The notes: generated from the sequence alone by a model not told the origin. Positions 18,582-28,851 are shown, counted from the first letter of the stretch. The stretch: 64,000 nucleotides of DNA from Sinorhizobium sp. BG8 (GCF_016864555.1 NZ_CP044011.1:1345001-1409000), one strand, 5' to 3'. Program-made: numbers and translations.

Positions 18582-20896
18582 ATGGATATGAACGAAATCA
18601 AAGAGATCTTTTTCCAGGAGTGCGAAGAGCAGCTCGCGGAACTGGAATCCGGTCTCTTGAAGCTGAACGACGGTGACCGCGACCCGGAAACGGTGAATGC
18701 CGTTTTCCGCGCGGTGCATTCCATCAAGGGGGCGCCGGGGCTTTCGGCCTCGATGATCTCGTCTCCTTCGCACACGTGTTTGAGACGACTCTCGATTGCG
18801 TTCGATCCAACAAGCTCGAACCGAACCAGGATGTCCTCAAGGTCATGCTGAAGTCGGCGGACGTCCTTGCGGACCTCACCAACGCTGCCCGCGATGGCGG
18901 AAGTGTGGACGAGGCACGCAGCAAGGCGCTGATCCGGGAACTCGAGGCACTGGCAAAGGGCGAAATGCCGGCTGCTTCCTCCGATGCACCGGCGCCCGCT
19001 CCCAAGGCGGCCGCGCCGGCCCCGGTTGCGCCCCCGCCGGTCAACGACGAGGGCTTCCAGCCAATCCCGTTCTCCTTCGATGATTTCGTACCGGAGGAAA
19101 AGCCGGTCGAGCCTTATGTCCCTGCCTGCGAAATCCGCTTCCGTCCCAAGCGGGAGCTCTATGCCAAGGGCAACGAGGCGACGCTGCTGCTGCGCGATCT
19201 CTCCCGCCTTGGTGAGATGACCATCAACTGCGACATGTCGGCTCTGCCGGTGCTCGAGGAAATGAACCCCGAGGAAGCCTATCTCTCCTGGAAGATTTCC
19301 GTGAAGTCGGAAAAGGGCGAGGACGGTGTCCGGTCGGTCTTCGAATTTGCCGAGTGGGACTGCGATCTCGAGATCCAGACCATCGAAGAAGACGCAGAGG
19401 TCGCCGCGGACGACGACGAAGCGCCGATGCAGGTCGTTCCCTTCGACCTGTCGATCCTCGACGAAGAGCCGGCGATCGCGCCTGCATCGGAAGATGAAGG
19501 CAATGCCGCGCCGGTCGCAAGCGACGTGTCCGTAGCCGTCGCCGCCGCTGAGACAGCGACCAACGTGATGCAGATGGCGGGCGGCGCGAACCGTGCCGCT
19601 GCTGCTGAAAGCGCGAAGACCGAGCGGGCCGCCGCCGCGGCCGCGGCCGCTGCCCAGAACAATGCCAACGCCAATGCCGCGGCTGCCGCCGCGCCGACCA
19701 TCCGCGTCGATCTCGACCGCGTCGACCGCCTGATCAACCTCGTGGGCGAGCTCGTTATCAACCAGGCCATGCTTTCCCAGAGCGTGATCGAAAATGACAC
19801 CAACGGTGTTTCCTCGATCAACATGGGTCTTGAAGAGCTGCAGCAGCTGACGCGCGAGATCCAGGACAGCGTGATGGCAATCCGCGCGCAGCCGGTGAAG
19901 CCTGTCTTCCAGCGCATGTCGCGTATCGTTCGCGAAATCGCGGACACCACGGGTAAGTCCGTTCGCCTGATCACCGAGGGTGAAAACACGGAAGTCGACA
20001 AGACGGTTATCGACAAGCTTGCCGAACCGCTGACCCACATGATCCGCAACGCGGTCGACCACGGCCTCGAAACGCCCGAGAAGCGTGCCGCGGTCGGCAA
20101 GAACCCGGAAGGCACGGTGCGGCTTACGGCGAAGCATCGGTCGGGCCGTATCGTCATCGAACTTGCCGACGACGGCGCCGGTATCAATCGCGAAAAGGTC
20201 CGCCGTAAGGCGATCGACAACGACCTGATCGCCGCAGACGCAAACTTGTCCGACGAGGAGATCGACAACCTGATCTTCCACGCCGGCTTCTCGACGGCGG
20301 ACAAGATCTCCGACATTTCGGGCCGCGGCGTCGGCATGGACGTGGTCAAGCGGTCGATCCAGGCCCTCGGGGGCCGCATCACGATCTCCTCCAAGCCGGG
20401 GCAGGGCTCCGTCTTCACGATGAGCCTTCCGCTGACGCTCGCCGTTCTCGACGGCATGGTCGTGACAGTTGCCGGCCAGACCCTGGTCGTGCCGCTGACG
20501 GCAATCGTAGAAACGCTGCAGCCCGAGGCTTCCGCGATCCACTCCTTCGGCGCCTCGCAGCGGCTGATTTCGATCCGCAACAGCTTCTGCCCGCTCGTCG
20601 ACGTCGGCCGCATCCTGAACTTCCGCCAGAGCCAGGCCAATCCCATCGAAGGCGTTGCGCTTCTGGTCGAATCGGAGGGTGGCGGTCAGCGCGCCCTGAT
20701 GGTCGACGCGATCCAGGGTCAGCGCCAGGTTGTCATCAAGAGCCTGGAAGCCAACTACACGCATGTTCCGGGCATCGCCGCGGCGACCATCCTTGGCGAT
20801 GGCCGCGTAGCGCTCATTCTCGACGTCGACGCGGTTGTTGCCGCGTCGCGCGGACAGTCCCTGAAACAAGAAGTCTCACTCGCGGCAGCCGGATAA
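18582..20896 (+). pseudogene. cheA: chemotaxis histidine kinase CheA, frameshifted as given
   Basis: The N-terminal Hpt segment reads from ATG 18582 to HSIKG (phosphorylated H46 in AVHSIKG). The protein then continues one frame over as GAGAFGLDDLVSFAHVFETT and so on to 20896. One extra G in the run 18728-18732 restores an uninterrupted protein of about 771 residues with Hpt, P2, an Ala/Asn-rich linker, dimerisation P3 (RVDRLINLVGELVINQAML), kinase P4 (N box MIRNAVDHGLETPEKR, G boxes DDGAGI and GRGVGMDVV) and CheW-like P5. All other motifs are intact, so an undercalled base is more likely than a dead gene. An internal start could give a kinase lacking its phospho-His. Confidence 0.9.
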
Positions 20897-20900
20897 GGAA

Positions 20901-21365
20901 ATGACAAACGCGGTCAAGAACCTGGTGGACGGACGGAGGCTCATCGCCTTCCGCATCGAAGATCAGGAATTCTCTGTAAACATCATGGCGGTGCGGGAGA
21001 TCCGCGGGTGGAGCCCCGCGACCCCCATGCCTCATGCGCCACCTTACGTTCTCGGTGTCATCAACCTGCGTGGCGCCGTGCTGCCGATCATCGACCTGGC
21101 GCTGCGTTTCGGGCTGAAACCGGCGGAGCCGACGATCCGGCACGTCATCATCGTGGCGCAGGTGAATTCGAAGACCGTCGGCCTGCTCGTCGACGCGGTT
21201 TCCGACATCCTGACGGTAACGGATGACAACATCCAGCCGACGCCGGATATCGCCAACGATGCGGAGAAGAACTATGCGCGCGGCATTCTCGCCATCGAAG
21301 GCCGCATGATCTGCATGATCGAACTCGATGCCCTTTTCCCGCACTTCGAAAGCGAAGCCGCATGA
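20901..21365 (+). CDS. cheW: chemotaxis coupling protein CheW
   Basis: A 154-residue scaffold protein linking receptors to CheA. It has the typical SH3-like double barrel ([56 protein letters not shown]) near full length. It begins 4 bases after cheA and overlaps cheR by 4 bases (ATGA), so it is translated with the operon. Confidence 0.95.
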   Translation: MTNAVKNLVDGRRLIAFRIEDQEFSVNIMAVREIRGWSPATPMPHAPPYVLGVINLRGAVLPIIDLALRFGLKPAEPTIRHVIIVAQVNSKTVGLLVDAVSDILTVTDDNIQPTPDIANDAEKNYARGILAIEGRMICMIELDALFPHFESEAA

Positions 21366-22270
21366 CGTTTGCCAGTGCCATTGACACGAGACAGTCGCCG
21401 GACGAATGCCTTGCCAGCGGTGAATATCCGTTGACGCGGAGGGACCTGTCCGAGATTGCTGCGATGATTTATGCGGACGCAGGGATCTATCTCAACGAAT
21501 CCAAGGCGTCGCTGGTCTATTCGCGGCTGTCGAAGCACATCCGGAACCTCGGCCTGAAGGGGTTCCGCGAATACTGCACGTTGGTCGCCTCGCCCGCCGG
21601 AGCGGCCGAGCGCCGGGAAATGCTCTCCCACCTGACGACGAACTTCACGCGGTTCTTCCGCGAGAACCACCATTTCGAGCATCTGAAGACGGATGTGCTG
21701 CCGGACCTTCTCGCCCGTGCCCGCAACGGCGGACGGGTGCGTATCTGGTCTGCCGCCTGTTCGGATGGTCAGGAACCCTATTCGATCGCACTCACGGTGC
21801 TCTCGCTGATGCCGAACGCGGCCGACTACGATTTCCGTATCCTGGCGACGGACATCGATCCCAAGATACTCTCGCTGGCACGTGCCGGCGCATATGACGG
21901 CAACGCTCTCGAAACGGTGAGCCCCGCAATGCGCAAGCAGTTCTTCCGGGAAGTGGACGCCGGCGGCCGCCAGAAATGGCAGGTCGAGGACCGGGTGAAG
22001 AAGCTCATCACCTTCAACGAGCTCAACCTGATGGCACAGTGGCCATTCAAGGGACCGTTCGACGTCATCTTCTGCCGCAACGTGGTCATCTATTTCGACG
22101 AGCCGACGCAGATGAAGATCTGGTCCCGCTTTGCCGGCATGCTCGGCGACAATGGCCACCTCTACATCGGTCACTCGGAACGTGTGTCGGGTGAAGCGAA
22201 GTCGCTGTTCGACAATATCGGCATCACCACCTATCGGTACACCGGCAAGTCCGGCGGGAGGCGCGCATGA
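21362..22270 (+). CDS. cheR: chemotaxis methyltransferase CheR
   Basis: A 302-residue SAM-dependent methyltransferase that methylates receptor glutamates. The N-terminal helical domain (residues ~25-85) is followed by the catalytic domain with [19 protein letters not shown] near residue 126 (SAM site), [11 protein letters not shown] and the [15 protein letters not shown] signature. It overlaps cheW upstream and cheB downstream by 4 bases each. Confidence 0.95.
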   Translation: MTFASAIDTRQSPDECLASGEYPLTRRDLSEIAAMIYADAGIYLNESKASLVYSRLSKHIRNLGLKGFREYCTLVASPAGAAERREMLSHLTTNFTRFFRENHHFEHLKTDVLPDLLARARNGGRVRIWSAACSDGQEPYSIALTVLSLMPNAADYDFRILATDIDPKILSLARAGAYDGNALETVSPAMRKQFFREVDAGGRQKWQVEDRVKKLITFNELNLMAQWPFKGPFDVIFCRNVVIYFDEPTQMKIWSRFAGMLGDNGHLYIGHSERVSGEAKSLFDNIGITTYRYTGKSGGRRA

Positions 22271-23310
22271 CGGCAGCAGCACGTGTTCTTGTCGTCGATG
22301 ACTCCGCGACGATGCGGGGCCTGATCACGGCCGTCCTCAATGCCGATCCGGGTGTCGAAGTGGTGGGCCAGGCCGGCGACGCCATGGAGGCACGAAACGC
22401 CATCAAGCAGCTCAATCCCGATGTCGTCACGCTCGACATCGAGATGCCGAACATGAACGGGCTCGAGTTTCTCGACAAGATCATGCGGCTGCGGCCCATG
22501 CCGGTCATCATGGTCTCGACGCTCACCCATCGGGGTGCAGAGGCCTCGCTGATGGCGCTCGAAATCGGCGCGTTCGACTGTGTCGGCAAACCGCAGCCGG
22601 GCGATCCGAGGCCCTTCGGCGATCTGGCGGAGAAGGTCAAGGCTGCAGCCCGCTCGCAGCGCCGCGCCGTCACCGCCGCCGCCCAGCCGGTCACCAACAC
22701 GGCGGTCGGCAGCTTCCGTCCGGGTCGTCGGATCGTAGCCATCGGTGCCTCCACCGGTGGGGTCGAGGCCCTGATTGCCGTCCTTCAGAAGTTTCCGGTC
22801 AACTGCCCGCCTACGGTCATCACGCAGCACATGCCGCCGACGTTCACGAAGAGCTTCGCGGAGCGCCTGAACAGGCTCTGCGCGCCCGTGGTCGAGGAAG
22901 CGACGGACGGCGCGCGGCTCGAAATCGGCAAGATCTATCTGGCGCCGGGTGGTGACAGGCATCTGCAGATCGCCAACGCGATGGCGCCGTGCTGCCGGCT
23001 GCTCGACAGGGATCCCGTCAACGGGCACCGCCCGTCGGTCGACGTATTGTTCGATTCGGTTGCGGAACTCGCCGGCCGCAACGCCGTCGGCGTAATCTTG
23101 ACCGGCATGGGCCGTGACGGCGCGGCCGGTCTCTTGAAAATGCGTCATGCAGGGGCGCGGACCATCGGTCAGAACGAAAAAACCTGCATCGTTTATGGAA
23201 TGCCGAGAGTGGCTTTCGAACTTGGTGCCGTAGAGCACCAATTTCCGCTCGCGTCCATCGGGGAGGAAATCTTGAAGATCACTGCGGCCCGGAAGGAAGG
23301 GAGCGAATAA
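22267..23310 (+). CDS. cheB: chemotaxis methylesterase/glutaminase CheB
   Basis: A 347-residue response regulator enzyme. The receiver domain (residues 1-~120) has [10 protein letters not shown] and acceptor Asp in [16 protein letters not shown]. The esterase domain from about residue 155 has [10 protein letters not shown] (catalytic Ser), [16 protein letters not shown] (catalytic His) and [13 protein letters not shown] (catalytic Asp). It removes methyl groups from receptors after phosphorylation by CheA. Its stop shares one base with the cheY2 start (TAATG). Confidence 0.95.
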   Translation: MTAAARVLVVDDSATMRGLITAVLNADPGVEVVGQAGDAMEARNAIKQLNPDVVTLDIEMPNMNGLEFLDKIMRLRPMPVIMVSTLTHRGAEASLMALEIGAFDCVGKPQPGDPRPFGDLAEKVKAAARSQRRAVTAAAQPVTNTAVGSFRPGRRIVAIGASTGGVEALIAVLQKFPVNCPPTVITQHMPPTFTKSFAERLNRLCAPVVEEATDGARLEIGKIYLAPGGDRHLQIANAMAPCCRLLDRDPVNGHRPSVDVLFDSVAELAGRNAVGVILTGMGRDGAAGLLKMRHAGARTIGQNEKTCIVYGMPRVAFELGAVEHQFPLASIGEEILKITAARKEGSE

Positions 23311-23699
23311 TGTCTATCGCTGAAAAAATCAAAGTACTCATCGTTGACGACCAGGTGACGAGCCGGTTGCTGCTGGGAGATGCCCTGCAGCAGCTCGGTT
23401 TCAAGCAGATCACTGCGGCCGGTGACGGCGAGCAGGGCATGAAGATCATGGCCCAGCAGCCGCATCACCTCGTCATCTCCGACTTCAACATGCCGAAGAT
23501 GGACGGCCTGGTGTTTCTCCAGAACGTCCGCGCGAACCCGGCGACCAAGAAGGCGGCGTTCATCATCCTGACGGCACAGGGCGACCGCGCGCTGGTCCAG
23601 AAGGCGGCAGCGCTCGGCGCCAACAACGTTCTCGCGAAGCCGTTTACCATCGACAAGATGAAAGCGGCCATCGAAGCCGTATTCGGATCGCTGAAATGA
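23310..23699 (+). CDS. cheY2: response regulator CheY2 (motor-binding)
   Basis: A 129-residue receiver with [10 protein letters not shown] (acidic pairs at 13-14), acceptor Asp in [13 protein letters not shown] (about residue 58), ILTAQG and the Lys in LAKPFTIDK. In S. meliloti CheY2-P is the output that binds FliM and slows the unidirectional motor. It overlaps cheD by 4 bases. Confidence 0.95.
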   Translation: MSIAEKIKVLIVDDQVTSRLLLGDALQQLGFKQITAAGDGEQGMKIMAQQPHHLVISDFNMPKMDGLVFLQNVRANPATKKAAFIILTAQGDRALVQKAAALGANNVLAKPFTIDKMKAAIEAVFGSLK

Positions 23700-24250
23700 T
23701 AGCAGAAGCGGGTGCACGCCGTGTCCACGTGATACAGGGCGAATACAAGGTCGTGAACGATCCAGAGGTGGTTTTGACCACGATCCTTGGCTCCTGTGTC
23801 GCAGCATGCATGCGTGACCCAGTTGCCGGGGTGGGCGGGATGAATCACTTCCTTCTTCCCGGATCCGTCGATGCGCTGGCAGCCGGTGGCGATGCGACCC
23901 GTTACGGGGTGCATCTCATGGAGCTCCTGATCAACGGTCTGCTGAAACAGGGCGCCCGCCGTGACCGGCTGGAGGCCAAGATCTTCGGCGGCGCCAAGAC
24001 GATCGCCCGCTTCTCGAACGTTGGGGAACAGAACGCGCGCTTTGCACGGCAGTTCCTGATGGACGAGGGCATCCAGATCGTCGGTGAAAGCACGGGCGGC
24101 GAGCATGGACGCAAGCTGGAATACTGGCCTTCCTCCGGAAGAGCGCGCCAATATGCGCTGACCGGTGTGGAGACGCAGAAGACGGTCGCTCTGGAGCAGC
24201 GTCCGGCGCCGGTCGTCAAGCCGGTCGACAACGGAATCGAATTCTTCTGA
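23696..24250 (+). CDS. cheD: chemoreceptor glutamine deamidase CheD
   Basis: A 184-residue protein with the conserved Cys in [18 protein letters not shown] and His in GMNHFLLP, which form the CheD catalytic pair, plus the [18 protein letters not shown] helix. It deamidates receptor glutamines. A 42-base gap separates it from cheT. Confidence 0.94.
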   Translation: MIAEAGARRVHVIQGEYKVVNDPEVVLTTILGSCVAACMRDPVAGVGGMNHFLLPGSVDALAAGGDATRYGVHLMELLINGLLKQGARRDRLEAKIFGGAKTIARFSNVGEQNARFARQFLMDEGIQIVGESTGGEHGRKLEYWPSSGRARQYALTGVETQKTVALEQRPAPVVKPVDNGIEFF

Positions 24251-24292
24251 TCAGCCTGCATCCGCAGGCTGAAGCATCGCATAGAGGGTACC

Positions 24293-24685
24293 ATGGAAGT
24301 CGAGTATTTGAGTGGAACGTCTGCCGTGGAGGAAGCCCTTCCTGACGTGTTGATGCGGATTGTCTCGGAGCTTCACGACGTCGCCTATCTTATCGAGCGG
24401 ATCGAACCGCAGCTGAACCACCTTCATGGCGCGGCAGGTGCGGATTCGGCAGAGCGGATCATGGTTCTGCAGGGGATCGATCTCGCCGTGCAGAAGACGC
24501 GTGGCCTTGCCGAGTTCATTGACACGATCACCGCCAGCATCCCCGGGGACTGGATGGTGGACCTGACGACTGCGCTAAGCCTCGTCAAGCTTGCTGAAAT
24601 GCAGAAGGCACTGAGCAACGGTGCCCTTCGCCATGGCCATTCGCAGCCGCTTTCCAAGGCGGCGGGAGATTTCGAGGCCTTCTGA
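24293..24685 (+). CDS. cheT: CheT, rhizobial chemotaxis accessory protein
   Basis: A 130-residue, mostly helical soluble protein with no enzyme motif. Its position as the last che gene before fliF and its length match the S. meliloti gene formerly called orf10 and now cheT, a chemotaxis accessory protein. The helical pattern (LHDVAYLIERIEPQLNHLH; MVLQGIDLAVQKTRGLAEF) recalls a phosphatase-like helical bundle, but I see no definite catalytic pair, so its activity is not assigned. Confidence 0.8.
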   Translation: MEVEYLSGTSAVEEALPDVLMRIVSELHDVAYLIERIEPQLNHLHGAAGADSAERIMVLQGIDLAVQKTRGLAEFIDTITASIPGDWMVDLTTALSLVKLAEMQKALSNGALRHGHSQPLSKAAGDFEAF

Positions 24686-24724
24686 CCTCGTTCGAATCAA
24701 CGGTTTCTTCCCTCGAAAGTCATC

Positions 24725-24746
24725 GCGGCGCCCCATCGGGCGCCGC
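24725..24746. other. GC-rich hairpin between cheT and fliF
   Basis: Stem GCGGCGCCC (24725-24733) / GGGCGCCGC (24738-24746) with a 4-nt loop, 40 bases after the cheT stop. There is no T run, so it may stall or protect the mRNA rather than terminate. The rest of 24686-24965 shows only short GAAACG-type repeats. Confidence 0.5.
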
Positions 24747-24965
24747 CTGCGTTTCAGGCGTTTCGCGGCGCCGAAACAACGAAACGCTCGCGCAAGTTTC
24801 GTTCTCTAGTTTCCGCAGCGGGTCTGGTGGATCCGCGTTGTCCGTGGTTGGCAGTCTTGAGGACAAGGCTTCGTCCGGCCCGGGGCGTTTTGAAATTGCG
24901 TTTGGTTTCCGGCTTTGGCAGGCCGTTTTAAGGAAATTGGACGCGCAAGTTCGTGCGGGAACAGA

Positions 24966-26648
24966 ATGAATCTGTTGGAACAGCTGAAGAATGTCTTCAA
25001 CAACCTGGCATCATTGGGCCAGGCCAAAATCGCGATGCTCGCGGGTGCGGGTATCGTATCGATCGGACTGGTGCTGGCGGCCGGGCTTTACGTCAACAAG
25101 CCGTCCTATGAGACCCTGTATGTCGGTCTCGAGACCTCCGATCTCAACCGAATCAGCACTGCGCTCGCAGAAGCGAACATGGATTTCCAGACCGGGTCGG
25201 ATGGTGCCAGCATTCAGGTGCCGGTCGGGCAAACGGGCAAGGCCCGCTTGTTCCTGGCCGAGCGCGGACTGCCCAGCTCCTCCAATTCCGGCTACGAACT
25301 CTTCGACAAGGTCGGCTCCCTCGGCCTCACCTCGTTCATGCAGGAAGTAACGCGCGTTCGGGCTCTCGAAGGCGAAATCGCACGAACGATCCAGGAGATC
25401 AGCGGCGTATCCGCCGCCCGCGTCCACATCGTCATGCCGGACCGCGGCAATTTCCGAAAGGCCGAACAGAAGCCCACCGCCTCGGTCATGATTCGCGCCG
25501 GCGCCACTTCCGGCCGCCAGGCCGCCGCTTCGATCCGTCACCTCGTTGCCGCCTCCGTTCCCGGCCTCAACGTGGAGGACGTTACGATCCTCGACTCCTC
25601 GGGCCAGTTGCTCGCCTCCGGCGACGACGCGCAGAATGGCGACCTCAACCGGTCGCTGAACATCGTCCAGCAGGTCCAGGGCGAAGTCGAGAACAACATC
25701 GAGAAGGCGCTCGCTCCCTTCCTCGGCATGGACAACTTCCGTGCCAGCGTCATGGCGACACTCAACACGGACCAGCAGCAGACGCAGGAAACCGTGTTCG
25801 ACCCGGAATCCCGCGTCGAGCGTTCAGTGCGGGTGACCAAGGAGAGCCAGAAGTCGAATCAGCAGACCCTTCAGAAGCCGGCCACCGTCGAGCAGAACAT
25901 TCCGCAGGGCGGACCGGAAGGCGGGACAGGCCCGCAGTCCAGCGACGAAGCCGACAAGAAGGAAGAGCAGACCAACTACGAAATCAACAGCAAGACCGTT
26001 GCGACTGTCCGCAGCAGCTACAAGGTTGAGAAACTCTCGGTCGCCGTCGTCGTCAACAACGGTCGCATCGCCGCGATGGTGGGCGAGCCTGCCGACCAGG
26101 CAAAGATCGACGCCTACATCGAGGAAATGAAGAAGATCGTGGCCTCTGCGGCCGGTCTCAGCCCCGATCGCGGCGACGTCGTCACCGTGACGGCAATGAC
26201 CTTCCTCGACAACCAGCTTCTTGACGAGGCCGTGCCTAGCCCAGGCATCATGGAGACGCTGACACGCAATCTGGGTGGCATCATCAATGCGCTCGCCTTC
26301 GTTGCCGTCGCCTTCCTGGTCGTCTGGTTCGGTCTGCGCCCTGCAGTACGCACCATCAGCGGCGCCAGCGGTGCGGCCGCCCTCGAAAGCGACACTGCGG
26401 GTCTCGAACTGCCTGACTTCTCGCCCGCCGCCGGTGTCGCCGCTCCAGGTGCCACCCTCATGGATGGCTTCGGCGCGGACTTCGGCTTCGACAGCACCGA
26501 CGACCTGCTCAGTGCCGACGATGGCGACGGCGCCTTCAATCGCCGCGTCAAGGAAGGACCCGAGCGCCGTCTCGCACGGATGGTCGAGATCAGCGAAGAG
26601 CGCGCTGCCAAGATCCTCCGCAAGTGGGCGATTGAAGAGGCGGCCTAG
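24966..26648 (+). CDS. fliF: flagellar MS-ring protein FliF
   Basis: A 560-residue inner-membrane ring protein. TM1 at about residues 24-45 (IAMLAGAGIVSIGLVLAAGLYV), ring-building motifs with ARLFLAERGLP and VHIVMPDRGNF, TM2 near residue 440 (ALAFVAVAFLVVWFGL), and a C-terminal cytoplasmic FliG-binding tail ending RAAKILRKWAIEEAA. ATG 24966 (MNLLEQLKN) is selected for its upstream GGGAACAGA; the 17 preceding in-frame codons look non-coding. A hairpin terminator follows. Confidence 0.95.
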   Translation: MNLLEQLKNVFNNLASLGQAKIAMLAGAGIVSIGLVLAAGLYVNKPSYETLYVGLETSDLNRISTALAEANMDFQTGSDGASIQVPVGQTGKARLFLAERGLPSSSNSGYELFDKVGSLGLTSFMQEVTRVRALEGEIARTIQEISGVSAARVHIVMPDRGNFRKAEQKPTASVMIRAGATSGRQAAASIRHLVAASVPGLNVEDVTILDSSGQLLASGDDAQNGDLNRSLNIVQQVQGEVENNIEKALAPFLGMDNFRASVMATLNTDQQQTQETVFDPESRVERSVRVTKESQKSNQQTLQKPATVEQNIPQGGPEGGTGPQSSDEADKKEEQTNYEINSKTVATVRSSYKVEKLSVAVVVNNGRIAAMVGEPADQAKIDAYIEEMKKIVASAAGLSPDRGDVVTVTAMTFLDNQLLDEAVPSPGIMETLTRNLGGIINALAFVAVAFLVVWFGLRPAVRTISGASGAAALESDTAGLELPDFSPAAGVAAPGATLMDGFGADFGFDSTDDLLSADDGDGAFNRRVKEGPERRLARMVEISEERAAKILRKWAIEEAA

Positions 26649-26689
26649 TCGGCAACCAGAGCGGCAAAGCAAGTCTTTTTCCACAGTGC

Positions 26690-26712
26690 AATCCCGCCAT
26701 GGCGGCGGGATT
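26690..26712 (+). terminator. hairpin terminator after fliF
   Basis: Stem AATCCCGCC (26690-26698) / GGCGGGATT (26704-26712), 5-nt loop, then TTCTC. It separates the che-fliF transcript from the luxR-type gene. Confidence 0.65.
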
Positions 26713-26959
26713 TCTCGATCCGGAGCGTGAATCCTCTGGATTTTCCAAAAGCGATCAATATGTTGAGAGATGAGGGATCGATGGATCTCGGGTGTGCAAC
26801 TGCTCTTTATCGCGTAATGCGTGCACTACCCCATCGACCTCGCTCTATGATGGCATTGCAGTGGCGGCCCCGCTCTTCGTGGAACGGACGGGAATCCAAA
26901 CTGTTTTGCTAGGTTGCGATCATGATGACGCAATGTTCCAAAGTGCCGGGGGCGCGAAG

Positions 26960-27757
26960 ATGGATCTCGTGTTGGCGGGGCTTGGTCCCCTGTCGTTTTT
27001 TGCCGGGCGTCAGAAGAGCAGTGTATGCTCTATTCTGAACCGTTGCCGTGGAGAGGTTGGGGCACGCCATGTGGCCCATGTCTACCTCCAGCGTGCGCCC
27101 GGGCAGGAAGAAACCTACATATCGGTCACCTACCCCGGACGCTGGCTTCTGAACTATGCAATCCGCAACTACTTCTCGGTCGATCCCGTGATCCGGGATG
27201 ACGAGCGGCCGACATCCATCCGGATTCTGAATCATGTCGAGGAGAGCGGCTGGGCGGTGCGTGCGATGCTCGCCGATGCGCAGTCCTTCGGCATCGGCCG
27301 GAGCTTCGTCGAGATTCAGGTCATGCCGCACTCGGAGTACCGGGGTACGGTCATGTTCGCCTTCGACATCGAGCCCACCGCGATCACGAAATACATCGAG
27401 AGGAAGCGCGAACTCCTGCTCGAGGCCGCGCTGCAGCTCCATGTCGATACGCTGAAGGCGAGGGGGCTGATGCCCGACACGCTTGAGCTCCCCGAGCTCA
27501 ATTGCGACGAAACGCGATGCGTATCGATGCTTGCGGACGGGCGCACCTATGCCGAGATCGGCGAGGCGATGTCATGGAGCGAGCAGGCGGTGATCGCGAC
27601 GCTCAACGATCTTTGCGAGCGACTGGGCTGTGCGAACCCGTTGAACCTGGTCGCTCGCTGCATTTCGCAGGGTTGGCTGCGCGATTTCGACGACGGCTTT
27701 ACGCCGCCGCCACTTTCTCCTTTATCCACGCGAGTTTTTCCAGCGAAGCCTCACTGA
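26960..27757 (+). CDS. LuxR-type quorum-sensing regulator
   Basis: 265 residues. Residues 1-~165 form an autoinducer-binding domain with the key pattern W62, Y66, D75-P76, W98 and G113 (RWLLNYAIRNYFSVDP; FGIGRSFVEIQV). Residues ~178-240 are a LuxR HTH (MLADGRTYAEIGEAMSWSEQ), with the usual LTPRE entry replaced by LNCDE. About 25 Pro-rich residues follow the HTH. ATG 26960 gives the family length and has GGGGGCG upstream; a longer frame (from 26792) has no support. It converges with the luxI-type gene and overlaps its end by 59 bases. Its likely ligand is the acyl-homoserine lactone made by that neighbour. Confidence 0.88.
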   Translation: MDLVLAGLGPLSFFAGRQKSSVCSILNRCRGEVGARHVAHVYLQRAPGQEETYISVTYPGRWLLNYAIRNYFSVDPVIRDDERPTSIRILNHVEESGWAVRAMLADAQSFGIGRSFVEIQVMPHSEYRGTVMFAFDIEPTAITKYIERKRELLLEAALQLHVDTLKARGLMPDTLELPELNCDETRCVSMLADGRTYAEIGEAMSWSEQAVIATLNDLCERLGCANPLNLVARCISQGWLRDFDDGFTPPPLSPLSTRVFPAKPH

Positions 27758-28301
27758 CTTCCCAGGACACGCACAGGATAGGTGCGGAGTTCTCCATCTC
27801 GCGCCGGCCGATTATGTGGTACTTGATCCCGAACGATTTCGTCAGCCGCACGATGTTCTCCTCGCAGATGGCGACGTGGCGGGTGATGCCCGCGTGGAAG
27901 CCGAGTTCGAGGGAAGCATTGGAAAGCTCGATCGCGGTCCGGTTCACGCCGCTCATGACGCGAACGTCCCTTTCCTGGGGGCGTATCGCGAAGCGGGTGG
28001 TCTCCGTGATCTTCGGTGAGAGCAGCTCGGCCGGATCCGGGATCATGTCCGAGAAGCATTCCCAGGTGAGATTCGGCCCGGCCATGCTCATCTGGCGCAG
28101 TCCCCCGGTCACATCGCCTCGATCATCCAGCGATAGCACGTAGGTGCAAGGCATGAAGTCGTAGCGATCGTATTCGAGGTCGCCGTCCACGGCGACGTCC
28201 CAGCCAAGCGTGTCGTGGAAGACGGTCTTCCGGATGCGGAAATAGTCCTGAATGAGGTGCTGATACTGCCCGCGCATTTCAGGTGTTATGACTAGAATCA
28301 T
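27699..28301 (-). CDS. LuxI-type acyl-homoserine-lactone synthase
   Basis: 200 residues, the standard LuxI length. All invariant family residues fall at canonical numbers: R24, F28, W34, D45, D48, R69, E100 and R103 (YFRIRKTVFHDTLGWDV; YDRYDFMP; GGLRQM; TETTRF), so the enzyme should be active. It joins SAM and an acyl-carrier-protein-bound fatty acid. The acyl length cannot be predicted safely. ATG 28301 is chosen for AGGGGG 5 nt upstream and family length; upstream frame sequence is not LuxI-like. It lies between fliF and visN, an unusual place. Confidence 0.92.
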   Translation of the reverse strand: MILVITPEMRGQYQHLIQDYFRIRKTVFHDTLGWDVAVDGDLEYDRYDFMPCTYVLSLDDRGDVTGGLRQMSMAGPNLTWECFSDMIPDPAELLSPKITETTRFAIRPQERDVRVMSGVNRTAIELSNASLELGFHAGITRHVAICEENIVRLTKSFGIKYHIIGRREMENSAPILCVSWEVSEASLEKLAWIKEKVAAA

Positions 28302-28851
28302 TCTGGCCCCCTGTAAGTCCGGGCAAATTTGGGGGGCACAAGTTAAAGGCGGGTAAACGGCGACCCAAAACCAAGGGTTGGCGTTAACGAAAGGGGTGAC
28401 CGTGCGGCGTGTGGGGAGATGGAGCCTCGCAGAGATTGCTCGCCCGGAAACCTGTCGGCAATGGAACACGGAGCGGTAGCAAACAGACGCGCCACGACTT
28501 CGACGAAGTGCGACGTCGACGAAAATGTCGGCAGCCCGCGCGGCAAAACTAACGTTACGTGAGGCTGTCAAGTTTCGGGTAAGGCTGACCCTGTAGGGCG
28601 AGGCGGCCCGGATGGGGCCCATGTTTTCAGGAAAGTGTATCTTTACAGCCACGCCTGAACCCGCGCGGCGTGCCAGAACAGGGCGTCGCCCGTGGCCGAA
28701 AAGACCCGATATGGATGATTTCGGGACTTTCTTCGATCACAGAAAAGAAATTTTTCGACTCACGAAAAGTTGCAATCGTGGATTTCTGCGAGATCCACGA
28801 GAATTTACGCCGTTCCCGGCGCCGTCTGTTTCTGTCTTCTGCAAAAAATAT
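28302..28851. other. intergenic, luxI-type promoter region
   Basis: About 550 bases with no convincing gene. Close to the luxI-type start (28363-28384) is an imperfect dyad around AACC-AAG-GGTT that might be a lux box, but the match is weak. The part beyond 28680 is AT-rich and leads into the visN control region. Confidence 0.35.

Noticed and set aside
18509-20869. 786-codon minus-strand frame opposite cheA
   Set aside because: It is the shadow of cheA in GC-rich DNA; the plus strand has clear CheA domains.
26727-26912. 61-codon frame between the fliF terminator and the LuxR gene
   Set aside because: Not LuxR-like, no start context, and it overlaps the probable LuxR promoter.
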